Assembly (NCBI GenBank): GCA_045535305.1
Contig: JAZSLJ010000001.1
Location: 23,118-87,117 of the forward strand
Length of the DNA: 64,000 nucleotides
Direction of reading: 5' to 3'
From: UBA1081 sp045535305
GTDB taxonomy: Bacteria > Bacillota > Clostridia > Oscillospirales > Acutalibacteraceae
Part shown: positions 1 to 8,016 of the stretch, piece after piece
Numbering within the stretch: the stretch's first letter is position 1
Layout of the letters: the number at the start of each line of letters is the position of its first letter
Position numbers and translations under genes: made by a program
The notes under the pieces: model-generated
What the model was told of the DNA's origin: nothing
What the model saw: the letters and a program-made list of their open reading frames with translations, nothing else
Databases searched by the model: none

Positions 1-921
1 AAACTTTTCAGAGAAATAATGAACATTCCCGAGAACTATAAGGTTCTTTTCCTTCAGGGCGGTGCATCAACACAGTTTGCCGCTATTCCTCTCAACTTTA
101 TGAACGGAAACGGCAAGGCTGATTATATCATTACAGGTCAGTGGGCAAAGAAGGCTTGTGCAGAGGCTAAAAAGTACGGTGAAGCAAGAGTTGTTGCATC
201 TTCAGCAGATAAAACATTCTCTTACATTCCCAAAACAACAAAAGCTGATTTTGACCCCGAAGCAGACTATGTTTATATCTGCCTTAATAACACAATTTAC
301 GGCACAGTATATCACGAGATTCCCGATGTAGGTGATATTCCTCTTATTGCAGACGTATCATCCTGCTTCCTTTCAGAACCTCTTGATGTTTCAAAGTTTG
401 CAATGGTTTACGGCGGTGCACAGAAGAACGTTGCTCCCGCAGGTGTAACAATCTGTATCATCCGTGAGGATATGCTCGGCAAGGCAAGAGATATCACTCC
501 CACAATGCTTGATTACAACGTAATGGCAGAAAATGATTCTCTTTATAACACACCTCCTTGCTGGAACATCTACATAACAAAGCTTGTTCTTGAATGGATC
601 AAAGAGCTCGGCGGTCTTGAAAAGATGAAGGAGCATAACGAAAAGAAAGCTAAGATTCTTTACGATTTCCTTGATTCTTCAAAGATGTTCAAAGGTACAG
701 TTGTTGCTGAGGACCGTTCACTTATGAACGTACCTTTCGTAACCGACAGCGAAGAGCTTAACGCTAAGTTTATCAAAGAAGCAACAGAAGCAGGCTTTAT
801 CAACCTTAAAGGCCACCGTTCAGTAGGCGGTATGAGAGCTTCTATCTACAACGCTATGCCCATCGAAGGCGTAGAAAAGCTTGTAGCATTTATGGCTAAA
901 TTTGAAGAGGAGAATTCTTAA
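1..921 (+). CDS. serC: Phosphoserine aminotransferase, 5' partial
   Basis: PLP enzyme that converts 3-phosphohydroxypyruvate plus glutamate to phosphoserine in serine synthesis. The frame is open from base 1 (K-L-F-R-E-I-M-N-I-P), so the ATG at 19 is internal and the N-terminal ~60 residues of the family lie outside the window; 306 residues are visible. The FLQGGASTQF segment and the GGAQKNVAPAG segment, whose Lys (codon 424-426) should bind PLP, are typical of SerC. HRSVGGMRAS near the C-terminus is the phosphate-binding end of the fold. It stops two bases before serA, so the two genes are translationally coupled. Confidence 0.95.
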   Translation, partial: KLFREIMNIPENYKVLFLQGGASTQFAAIPLNFMNGNGKADYIITGQWAKKACAEAKKYGEARVVASSADKTFSYIPKTTKADFDPEADYVYICLNNTIYGTVYHEIPDVGDIPLIADVSSCFLSEPLDVSKFAMVYGGAQKNVAPAGVTICIIREDMLGKARDITPTMLDYNVMAENDSLYNTPPCWNIYITKLVLEWIKELGGLEKMKEHNEKKAKILYDFLDSSKMFKGTVVAEDRSLMNVPFVTDSEELNAKFIKEATEAGFINLKGHRSVGGMRASIYNAMPIEGVEKLVAFMAKFEEENS

Positions 922-923
922 TT

Positions 924-2081
924 ATGTATAATATTCTTACACTTAATAAGATTTCAAAAACAGGTCTTTCCAATTTCAATGCAGATTTGTATGCTTGTGC
1001 AGATGACTTTACAGCTCCCGATGCTGTAATTGTACGTTCAGCATCTATGCACGATATGGAAATTCCCTCCAGCGTGCTTGCTATTGCAAGAGCAGGTGCA
1101 GGCTACAATAACATTCCCGTTGACGTTTGCACACAGAAGGGTATCTGCGTATTCAATACTCCCGGCGCAAATGCAAATGCAGTTAAAGAGCTTGTAATCT
1201 GCGGTCTTCTCCTTGCTTCAAGAAGAATTGCTCCTGCTATGGACTGGTGCAAAACTCTTAAAGGCGAAGACGAAATCAGCAAAAAGATTGAAAAGGGTAA
1301 GTCAAACTTTGCAGGCCCCGAAATTATGGGAAAAACACTCGGTGTTATCGGTCTCGGCGCTATCGGCGTTAAGGTATGTAATGCTGCTGTTGCTCTTGGT
1401 ATGAAAGTTATCGGCTATGACCCCTATCTTTCAGATAAAGCTGCTTCAACACTTGATAAGTCAGTTGTAATCACATCAAAGGTTGAGCAGATTTTCACAG
1501 ACAGCGACTACATTTCCGTTCACGCACCTCTTACAGATTCCACAAAGAATATCGTAAATAAGGATACTCTCGCAATGGCAAAGGACGGCATCCGTGTGCT
1601 TAATTTTGCCCGCGGCGGTCTTGTTGATGACGACGCTATCGTAGAAGCAATCGAAAGCGGAAAATGTGCAGCATATGCAACAGATTTCCCCACAGACGCA
1701 CAGCTTTGTCTTGACGGTGTTATCGCTCTTCCTCATCTGGGCGCATCAACTCCCGAATCAGAGGAGAATTGTGCTGTTATGGCAGTTAATCAGATTTCAG
1801 AGTACCTCGAAAAAGGTAATGTTGTAAATTCTGTAAATCTTCCTTGCATTTCAAAAGAACTTGCAGAAGGCAAAAAGCGTCTTACAGTTATCACAAACGG
1901 TGATGTGTGCGAAAATATCTATGCCGCACTTGCATCAGCAGGCGTAGCAACTGATGATTCAACCGCAGCTATCAGAAAAGAAACAGGTTATGTTATCGTT
2001 GATGCAGTTAACCTTTCCGATGATACACTTACAGCAGTTAATGCTGTTGAGGGCGTACTTTCAGCAAGAGTAATCGGCTGA
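924..2081 (+). CDS. serA: D-3-phosphoglycerate dehydrogenase
   Basis: NAD-dependent oxidation of 3-phosphoglycerate, the first committed step of serine synthesis. The 385-residue protein has the 2-hydroxyacid dehydrogenase layout: an N-terminal substrate domain with RAGAGYNNIPVD, a Rossmann core with GKTLGVIGLGAIG, then NFARGGLVDD (catalytic Arg) and LPHLGASTPESEEN (catalytic His). The last ~65 residues (from about KRLTVITNGD) look like a short ACT-type regulatory domain, so serine feedback is possible. The ATG follows the serC stop by two bases, with the GAGGAG ribosome site inside serC. A hairpin terminator follows. Confidence 0.95.
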   Translation: MYNILTLNKISKTGLSNFNADLYACADDFTAPDAVIVRSASMHDMEIPSSVLAIARAGAGYNNIPVDVCTQKGICVFNTPGANANAVKELVICGLLLASRRIAPAMDWCKTLKGEDEISKKIEKGKSNFAGPEIMGKTLGVIGLGAIGVKVCNAAVALGMKVIGYDPYLSDKAASTLDKSVVITSKVEQIFTDSDYISVHAPLTDSTKNIVNKDTLAMAKDGIRVLNFARGGLVDDDAIVEAIESGKCAAYATDFPTDAQLCLDGVIALPHLGASTPESEENCAVMAVNQISEYLEKGNVVNSVNLPCISKELAEGKKRLTVITNGDVCENIYAALASAGVATDDSTAAIRKETGYVIVDAVNLSDDTLTAVNAVEGVLSARVIG

Positions 2082-2100
2082 TAATAAGTTAAATATTTAA

Positions 2101-2125
2101 AAGACCGAGTAAAATCGGTCTTTTT
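2101..2125 (+). terminator. Rho-independent terminator after serCA
   Basis: An 8-bp stem (AAGACCGA / TCGGTCTT) with a six-base loop is followed by a T run, 20 bases after the serA stop. Confidence 0.85.
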
Positions 2126-2130
2126 ATATA

Positions 2131-2280
2131 ATAATTTAGCACAGCTAAATTATTGTAGTTAGGAGTTAGGAGTGATGAGTTAGGAGTTAAGGAAGCCGCT
2201 AAGCGGCTTGGATTAAAATGGATTAAAAGGCGGAGCCTTTTTCACAACTCCTCACTTCTCACTCATCACTGATAAATTAT
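2131..2280. repeat. MITE-like inverted-repeat element 1
   Basis: The ~150-bp non-coding element starts ATAATTTA and ends TAAATTAT. Its left arm repeats TAGGAGT and GTGATGAGT heptads. The right arm carries the complementary ACTCCT and ACTCATCAC words. Two small GC hairpins (AGCCGCTAAGCGGCT and AGGCGGAGCCT) sit in the middle. It lies directly in front of the alcohol dehydrogenase gene. It has no coding capacity, and terminal inverted repeats plus a hairpin core fit a non-autonomous or palindromic intergenic repeat. Compare the element at 4154-4292. Confidence 0.6.
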
Positions 2281-2297
2281 TCTTTAAGGAGACCATT

Positions 2298-3398
2298 ATG
2301 AATCTTACATCTTATATGCCCGTACGCATAATCAGCGGTGAAAATTGTGTTAAGAATAATGCAGATATTTTTAGAAATTACGGCAAAAAATGTCTTATTG
2401 TAACAGGCGGCTCATCTGCAAAGAAAAGCGGAGCGCTTTATGATGTTGCTTCAGCTCTTGATTCGTGCAATATTGAATATTCAGTATTTGATGAAATTAC
2501 AGAAAATCCCTACACCGAGGATTGCCGCAGAGCAGGAGAGTGTGCAAGAGATTTCGGCGCAGAATTCATAATCGGTATCGGCGGCGGCTCACCCCTTGAT
2601 GCATCAAAGGCGATTGCCATATTTGCAACCAATTCCGAAATGATACATTCCGATATTTACGATATGGTGCATAAAAATAAACCCTTGCCGTTTTTGCTTG
2701 TGGGTACAACCGCAGGTACGGGCAGTGAGGTAACGGGTGTTTCCGTGCTTACAAACAGCGATAACGGAATGAAAAAGAGCATCGGCGGATGCTATGCGGA
2801 GGTTTCATTCTGCGATTATAAATATACCTGCACTATGCCTTATTCCGTTACGGTTTCAACTGCACTTGATGCTTTTGCCCACGCCTGCGAGTCATATTTT
2901 TCAAGTATGTCAACAGAGCTTTCAGAGATTTATGCCGAAAAAGCCTTTAAATTGCTTGCACAGGGACTTAATGTGCTTCACAGCAGTAAAGATATACCTG
3001 ATGATAAAATGCGTCAGATTCTTTATGAGGCATCAATTTACGCAGGTCTTTGCCTTAATATAACAGGAGCGTGTTTCCCCCATACAGTCGGATATGCTCT
3101 TACAGAGGACTACGGTATCCCTCACGGAAAAGCCTGTGCGGCGTTTATTCCCGATTTTATCCGAATTTGTGCCGAAAACAGACCTGAAAAAGCTCAGAAA
3201 ATGTTTGATATTATGAATACGGATATAGCAAGCCTTTGTTCAATGATTACTGAGCTGGCAGATATAAATATCACCGTTTCACAAGAGCAAATGGCAAAAT
3301 ACCGTACCCGCTGGGTTGATCCCGTAAAAAATTTCAGCCGTACCCCCGGTAATTTTACATCAGAATCAGCAGTAAAATTGTTTGAAAAATTTACGTAA
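2298..3398 (+). CDS. Iron-containing alcohol dehydrogenase
   Basis: A 366-residue member of the Fe-ADH family (type III, NAD(P)-dependent, dehydroquinate-synthase-like fold). The nucleotide-binding segment IIGIGGGSPLDASKA is intact near residue 95. The metal-ligand region ALDAFAHACESY and the downstream HTVGYAL and GIPHGKACA histidines are present. The ATG is preceded by TTAAGGAG. The substrate cannot be read from the sequence; short-chain alcohols or diols are usual. It stands alone between repeat element 1 and a shared terminator with the convergent phosphoesterase gene. Confidence 0.85.
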   Translation: MNLTSYMPVRIISGENCVKNNADIFRNYGKKCLIVTGGSSAKKSGALYDVASALDSCNIEYSVFDEITENPYTEDCRRAGECARDFGAEFIIGIGGGSPLDASKAIAIFATNSEMIHSDIYDMVHKNKPLPFLLVGTTAGTGSEVTGVSVLTNSDNGMKKSIGGCYAEVSFCDYKYTCTMPYSVTVSTALDAFAHACESYFSSMSTELSEIYAEKAFKLLAQGLNVLHSSKDIPDDKMRQILYEASIYAGLCLNITGACFPHTVGYALTEDYGIPHGKACAAFIPDFIRICAENRPEKAQKMFDIMNTDIASLCSMITELADINITVSQEQMAKYRTRWVDPVKNFSRTPGNFTSESAVKLFEKFT

Positions 3399-3404
3399 AA
3401 TAAT

Positions 3405-3446
3405 AAAACAGCTTGTACAAGAATTTCTGTACAAGCTGTTTTTTTT
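3405..3446. terminator. Bidirectional terminator
   Basis: A 15-bp perfect stem (AAAACAGCTTGTACA and its complement) with an eight-base loop, followed by a T run on plus and a weaker one on minus. It serves the convergent alcohol dehydrogenase and phosphoesterase genes. Confidence 0.9.
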
Positions 3447-4137
3447 ATTTAACTTTCATTCCTGTTTTTGCATTAAGAATATTTCTGAACACCGCAATCT
3501 GATTGTTTGAAATAAACTTGTCTGTGTGCATACTGCCGAAATACCATTTTTTGTATTTGCATTGAACTGCAAGTTCATCAAAAAATGCATTAAGAGCAGA
3601 TACGGAAAACTGCTCATTCTTTTGCATAAGCAGAAATTCTCTTGTTTTTGAAGGCGGCTCGTGAGTGATTATAAGGTCAACGTCATAATTAACACTTTCA
3701 AGCCTTGTAACTGCCGCAAGAAGCTCCTCTTTTGTAGGGATTTCAAGTCTTTGAGAATCATCGTCTTCAAAACGAAGCTCTGCTTCGGGCGATTCTCCGC
3801 CGCCCATGGTAAAGACTTTCATACCTTCTATTGTGTAAATCTGCCCTCTCATAAGGTGATAAAGATTTCCGCATATATTCCTTGCCTTACCGCCGTTGTA
3901 GTCCTGAGTGGGAAATTTGTTAAGCAGTTTAAAGTTTTCGTGCGTACCGTCAACAAAGCAGATGTTGTATTTTCTTTTGCCCAGATTTCTTAATATTTTA
4001 TCTTCGTTTTTTGAGTCGTCCCATATAAAACCAAAATCACCGCAAACAATCAATGTGTCGTGGAGTTTCATGAATTTTAATGCTTCCGGCGAAAGCCTTG
4101 ATAAATCGCCGTGAATATCACCTGTAATGTAGACCAT
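3445..4137 (-). CDS. Metallophosphoesterase (calcineurin-like)
   Basis: A 230-residue cytosolic phosphoesterase with the usual metal-site order: ITGDIHGD at the N-terminus, VCGDFGF near residue 32, a DGTHEN segment in place of GNHE, and IITHEPPS and GSMHTD farther on. No signal peptide or membrane segment is seen. The GNHE motif is altered to GTHEN. Its in vivo substrate (phosphoprotein, nucleotide or dinucleotide) is unknown. It is a single gene that ends in the terminator shared with the alcohol dehydrogenase. Confidence 0.8.
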   Translation of the reverse strand: MVYITGDIHGDLSRLSPEALKFMKLHDTLIVCGDFGFIWDDSKNEDKILRNLGKRKYNICFVDGTHENFKLLNKFPTQDYNGGKARNICGNLYHLMRGQIYTIEGMKVFTMGGGESPEAELRFEDDDSQRLEIPTKEELLAAVTRLESVNYDVDLIITHEPPSKTREFLLMQKNEQFSVSALNAFFDELAVQCKYKKWYFGSMHTDKFISNNQIAVFRNILNAKTGMKVK

Positions 4138-4153
4138 TTTATACTCCTAACTG

Positions 4154-4292
4154 TAAACAATAATTTAGAGAATTAACAATTTACAATGTATAATGTACAA
4201 TGAAGGAAAGGGCTTCGCCCTTTAACCCGATTTATATATTATTCAATAATTGTACATTGTAAATTGTACATTGTAAATTAAATTATTGTTTA
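4154..4292. repeat. MITE-like inverted-repeat element 2
   Basis: A 139-bp non-coding element with 14-bp perfect terminal inverted repeats (TAAACAATAATTTA at 4154-4167, its complement at 4279-4292). Its arms are built from ACAATTTACAATGTA-type words. The central hairpin is AAAGGG-CTTCG-CCCTTT at 4207-4223. It sits between divergent genes just upstream of the carboxypeptidase promoter. The design parallels element 1 at 2131-2280 although the arm words differ. Confidence 0.7.
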
Positions 4293-4296
4293 TCTC

Positions 4297-4325
4297 TTTA
4301 CATTCATTAAAAAAAATTGTATACT
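4297..4325 (+). promoter_or_regulatory. Sigma-A-type promoter of the carboxypeptidase gene
   Basis: TTTACA (4297-4302), a 17-base spacer and TATACT (4320-4325), 30 bases before the start codon. It begins right after the end of repeat element 2. Confidence 0.6.
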
Positions 4326-4354
4326 GATTATAACACAAATGGGTGGGTGTGTCT

Positions 4355-5737
4355 ATGAAAAAATCATTAATTTTTATAATAATTTTAATTCTTACTTTTA
4401 TACCTGTTTTTTCAGTAACTTCATATGCGGAATATTATAACACAAGAGTCAGCGCAGATATGCATTCGGAAGCTTATCTGCTTGTAAATACTGATACGGG
4501 CGCTGTAATTTTCTCGGAGAATGCTGATAAGCAGATGAAATGTGCATCTCTTGTAAAAATTGCAACCATGGCTGTAGTTGCGGATAATTGCAATGACCTT
4601 GATGAAATTGTTACCGTAACCGAATCTTCACTTGCACCGCTTAAAAATGTTTACAGTGCATCTTGCAACCTTAAAGCAGGTGAACAGATTTCAGTCAGAA
4701 ATCTGCTTTACTGTGCCATGCTTAAAAATGCAAATGATGCCTGTAATGTTCTTGCAGAGTATATCGGCGGCAGTATAGAAAATTTTGTTGTTATGATGAA
4801 TGATTTTGCAAAGAGTCTGGGTTGTACAAATACCAATTTTACCAATGCTCACGGCCTTGATGAAGAAGGGGAGTACACCTCTGCATATGATATGTATCTT
4901 ATGACTCAATATGCAATGAAGAATTCCGTTCTGGCAGATATGGCGGCAACGGTTAAGTATACCATACCTGCAACCAATGTCAGCGAGGAGCGTAATCTTA
5001 CCTCTGTATGCGATATAATCAAAAGCGGAACAAGATATTATTATGAGTACGCAAAAGGCTTTAAAACAGGTCAGACTGACGGTGCACAGAGATGCGCAGC
5101 CGTTGTTGCAACAAAGGATGCCTATACCTATATAGCAATCGTTCTGGGCGGGCCTAATAAATGTGTTGATAACTGCGGCTATCCCGATAATACTGCATTG
5201 TATGACGTAAGAAGAATGCTCAAATGGGCTTATAATAATCTTAAAATGACTACAATCGCAGAAACAACGGATATGATAACAACTGCACCTGTTGCTCATT
5301 CTTCACAGACTGATACAGTGCGTCTTGTGCCGCAGACTCAGCTTCAGGCGTTGTTGTTAAGCTCAGTTGATTCATCGAGTTTTGAATATGTAATAGATGT
5401 GCAGGAAGATATCAAAGCACCTGTAAAAAAAGGTCAGGTGCTCGGTACTGTCAAAATAAGATATGCAGACAGCGTGATTGCAAGTGTAAATCTTGTATCG
5501 GCGGAAGATATTTCCCGCAACGGATTCCTTTATTTTGTTGATGGATTAAAAAATGTTATCACATCGCCCATATTCCTTATAATTTTCGGCCTGGTGCTTA
5601 TAGGAATATTTATTTACGTTGCCCTTGTGTACAATAAACACAGAAAACAGAAAAAGCAAAGCCACGAAAGACTGCGTAAAATAAAAGAAGATAATAATTT
5701 TGACAATGCTGACCTTAATGAGGTTTACAGAGAATAA
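4355..5737 (+). CDS. D-alanyl-D-alanine carboxypeptidase (DacF/PBP5-like)
   Basis: A 460-residue penicillin-binding protein that trims the terminal D-Ala from peptidoglycan stem peptides outside the membrane. Residues 1-25 are a Sec signal peptide. The S-x-x-K motif is SLVK (about 65-68) and the KTG motif is in GFKTGQTDG. The S-x-N motif position reads NAN (KNANDACN), so the usual Ser is replaced. A membrane helix near residues 405-430 with a basic tail anchors the C-terminus. The ATG at 4355 is chosen over the in-frame GTG at 4343 because GGGTGGG lies at the right distance. Confidence 0.88.
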   Translation: MKKSLIFIIILILTFIPVFSVTSYAEYYNTRVSADMHSEAYLLVNTDTGAVIFSENADKQMKCASLVKIATMAVVADNCNDLDEIVTVTESSLAPLKNVYSASCNLKAGEQISVRNLLYCAMLKNANDACNVLAEYIGGSIENFVVMMNDFAKSLGCTNTNFTNAHGLDEEGEYTSAYDMYLMTQYAMKNSVLADMAATVKYTIPATNVSEERNLTSVCDIIKSGTRYYYEYAKGFKTGQTDGAQRCAAVVATKDAYTYIAIVLGGPNKCVDNCGYPDNTALYDVRRMLKWAYNNLKMTTIAETTDMITTAPVAHSSQTDTVRLVPQTQLQALLLSSVDSSSFEYVIDVQEDIKAPVKKGQVLGTVKIRYADSVIASVNLVSAEDISRNGFLYFVDGLKNVITSPIFLIIFGLVLIGIFIYVALVYNKHRKQKKQSHERLRKIKEDNNFDNADLNEVYRE

Positions 5738-5780
5738 AAAAATCACCGTATCGGGCTTCTGATACGGTGAAAATTTTTAT
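5736..5780. terminator. Bidirectional terminator
   Basis: A 10-bp stem (TCACCGTATC / GATACGGTGA) with an eight-base loop is flanked by an A run on the left and a T run on the right, between convergent genes. Confidence 0.88.
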
Positions 5781-5803
5781 GTTTGTTAAGTAGTGGGATA
5801 TTT

Positions 5804-6538
5804 TTAATGTCCATTCGGGATGCTGTCTGACATTCCCTTTTCTTTTGTTAAATCAGCGTGAAGCAAATCCGCAAATGTAATAACAAGCAGTATTTCTGCA
5901 AACCATATTGCTTTTGTGCCGAAGAAACGGCATAATACCGTTGCAAGAATAACGCCGAGAATAAATACGCCTATCATTCCTGCATGGAAAAGGCTTCTTT
6001 TTATAAAATTGATTTCATCCTTATGTTTCAGCCATTTTACAAGATAAACACCCACATTTCTTACGTGTGCAGTACAGAATGTGGTTGCCATAGGGATTTT
6101 TTCTGCGGCTCTGAATGTGTTGTATTGCATTGAGCACATAAAATTTACAATAATGTGGCAGATTTGTACAGGTGCGGATTCTGGAATAAAGCCGATGATA
6201 AGCACCATAACTATTTCAAAAGCAACAAATGCGGTATCCCATCGTAAGGGACTGTGCTTATTGACTCTTTTTGGCAGGAATTCCGAAATCATTGTACCGC
6301 TCAGGTACGAAACCATAGGAATCAGATAATAAAGAGCGTTGCTCCAGTTACCGTTACCCACAGCAAGTCCGAACATAACAAAGTTAGCCGTCTGTGCGTT
6401 GCAGAACACTCCGCCCCTGCTTGAAAATGTATAGCCGCCGAAAAATCCGCCTATACACATCATAAGTGCAAATATCCACCAACGCTCACATTCAAGCAGA
6501 AAACTGTCATTTTCCTGCTTTTTTTTAATAGTATCCAT
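5804..6538 (-). CDS. YoaK/DUF1275 family membrane protein
   Basis: A 244-residue integral membrane protein with about six hydrophobic segments. The GGFFGGYTFSSRGGVF and NAQTANFVMFGLA stretches are the recognisable DUF1275 (YoaK) signature near the N-terminus, and RNVGVYLVKW follows in the second half. The family's transport or signalling role is not settled. The start codon overlaps the stop of the upstream phosphoribosyltransferase gene by one base (TAATG), so the two form one transcription unit. Confidence 0.85.
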   Translation of the reverse strand: MDTIKKKQENDSFLLECERWWIFALMMCIGGFFGGYTFSSRGGVFCNAQTANFVMFGLAVGNGNWSNALYYLIPMVSYLSGTMISEFLPKRVNKHSPLRWDTAFVAFEIVMVLIIGFIPESAPVQICHIIVNFMCSMQYNTFRAAEKIPMATTFCTAHVRNVGVYLVKWLKHKDEINFIKRSLFHAGMIGVFILGVILATVLCRFFGTKAIWFAEILLVITFADLLHADLTKEKGMSDSIPNGH

Positions 6539-7089
6539 TATTTTACAGTGCCGTCGGGATTGAATAAGGGGAGCTTTTCAAGATATACAATGTCATCTCT
6601 GTCCTGAGCATCACCTTCGGCAAGAATTGTCATTTTACCGCAAACCTCGCCGCCAGTCTGTTTAACAAGCTCTTCGATAGCTCTTAATGATTCACCTGTA
6701 GAGATAACGTCGTCAACAATCAGTATCTTTTTGCCCTTCATCATTTCTGCATCTGCTGTGTCAAGGTAAAGCTTCTGCTCGCCTGCAGTTGTAATAGACT
6801 GTACTGTAACCTCAAGCACACCTGTCATATAAAGCTTGGGTTTCTTTCTTACAAGAAAATATTTGCTGTCGCCGTGCTGACGAGCCATTTCGTGAATAAG
6901 AGGAATACCCTTTGCTTCAGCAGTGATAAGATAATCGTATTTAGGTGCTTTTTTCAAAAGCTCTCTTGCACAGGCAACGGTAAGCTCCGCATCACCGAAT
7001 ATTACAAAAGCTCCGATGTAAAGGTCGTCCGTAACCTTGCAAAGGGGTAATGCTCTGTCAAGACCTGCAATATTCATTTTATAGTCCAT
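6538..7089 (-). CDS. Adenine-phosphoribosyltransferase-like enzyme
   Basis: A type I phosphoribosyltransferase of 183 residues. The PRPP-binding motif ILIVDDVISTGES is intact near residue 125, and the ITAEAKGIPL segment matches the Apt/xanthine PRTase group. The probable reaction is base plus PRPP to nucleotide and pyrophosphate (purine salvage); the base is inferred only. The start at 7089 is chosen over an upstream ATG (7107) because TTGGAGG lies seven bases before it. It is co-transcribed with the YoaK-like gene. Confidence 0.78.
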   Translation of the reverse strand: MDYKMNIAGLDRALPLCKVTDDLYIGAFVIFGDAELTVACARELLKKAPKYDYLITAEAKGIPLIHEMARQHGDSKYFLVRKKPKLYMTGVLEVTVQSITTAGEQKLYLDTADAEMMKGKKILIVDDVISTGESLRAIEELVKQTGGEVCGKMTILAEGDAQDRDDIVYLEKLPLFNPDGTVK

Positions 7090-7246
7090 TTTATAACCTC
7101 CAAACATAAATCTACAAATATCATTATAATCTATACAAAAAAAATGTCAATCCCAAAAAAATCTATTAATTTTTTTATAAAAGACTATTAATATATAAAA
7201 AAGTGTGCTACAATAATTCTACTATGATCACGGAGAGTGAATAATT

Positions 7247-8008
7247 ATGACCGATGTAAAGATAATTTCGCACAGAGGCGCAAACAGATACGCACCGCAG
7301 AACACTTTGCCCGCATTTGAAAAATCCATTCAGCTTCTTGCAGACGGAGTGGAAACGGATATACATATGACAAAAGACGGAGTGCCTGTTCTCTGCCATA
7401 ATTATACAATCAATGATACAAGCAACGGTATGGGTACTATTGCATCGTATACTATTGATGAGCTTAAAAGATTCGATTTCGGTGCATATTATTCATCTGC
7501 ATTCAGAGGCACACCTATTCCCACCCTCGATGAATTCCTTGAGCTTATTGCATCATCGGATATTGAAATTATGAATATTGAGCTTAAAAAGCCCCGTGCA
7601 AATGAAACAGATATTGTAAAAAAGACCATAGCAGCGGTTAAAGCACACGGTCTTTTCAACAGACTTCTTATCTCAAGCTTCAGTTCAACCCTTCTTGTAG
7701 AGGCAAAAAAGCTTGACCCCAGATGTAAAACAGGTTATCTTTATTCTCCCAATAATTTTTATTCCCCGTGGCAGCTTGTAAATCCGGTAGGTTTTGCCAA
7801 ACGCATCGGTGCCGATGCTTTGCATCCTATGGATATTTACGTCAGTCCTCTTTATGTTAAACTGGCTCATTCTCAGGGCATTAAGGTTAATGTATGGACT
7901 GTAAACAGCGATTTTGCAATAAAACGCCTTATCAGATGCGGTGTTGACGGTATTATTACCGATTGTCCCGATAGGGTATGGCAAATTAAAAACGAAATGA
8001 ACAGATGA
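7247..8008 (+). CDS. Glycerophosphodiester phosphodiesterase
   Basis: A 253-residue GDPD-family TIM barrel that hydrolyses glycerophosphodiesters to sn-glycerol 3-phosphate and an alcohol. The catalytic segment ISHRGANRYAPQNTLPAF is at residues 7-24. The metal-binding ETDIHMTKDGVPVLCHN follows, with IELK and the barrel-end NVWTVNSDF and IITDCPD farther on. There is no signal peptide, so it is cytosolic. A GGAGAG ribosome site precedes the ATG. It leads a three-gene plus-strand unit with tight spacing. Confidence 0.9.
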   Translation: MTDVKIISHRGANRYAPQNTLPAFEKSIQLLADGVETDIHMTKDGVPVLCHNYTINDTSNGMGTIASYTIDELKRFDFGAYYSSAFRGTPIPTLDEFLELIASSDIEIMNIELKKPRANETDIVKKTIAAVKAHGLFNRLLISSFSSTLLVEAKKLDPRCKTGYLYSPNNFYSPWQLVNPVGFAKRIGADALHPMDIYVSPLYVKLAHSQGIKVNVWTVNSDFAIKRLIRCGVDGIITDCPDRVWQIKNEMNR

Positions 8009-8016
8009 GGTAATGT

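Noticed and set aside
4691..5299. A 202-codon Cys/Ile-rich frame antisense to the carboxypeptidase
   Set aside because: Composition is that of a complementary-strand shadow; the plus-strand gene has all family motifs and a promoter.
7140..7246. A promoter for the glycerophosphodiesterase gene
   Set aside because: TACAAT occurs about 30 bases before the start, but the -35 region does not match.
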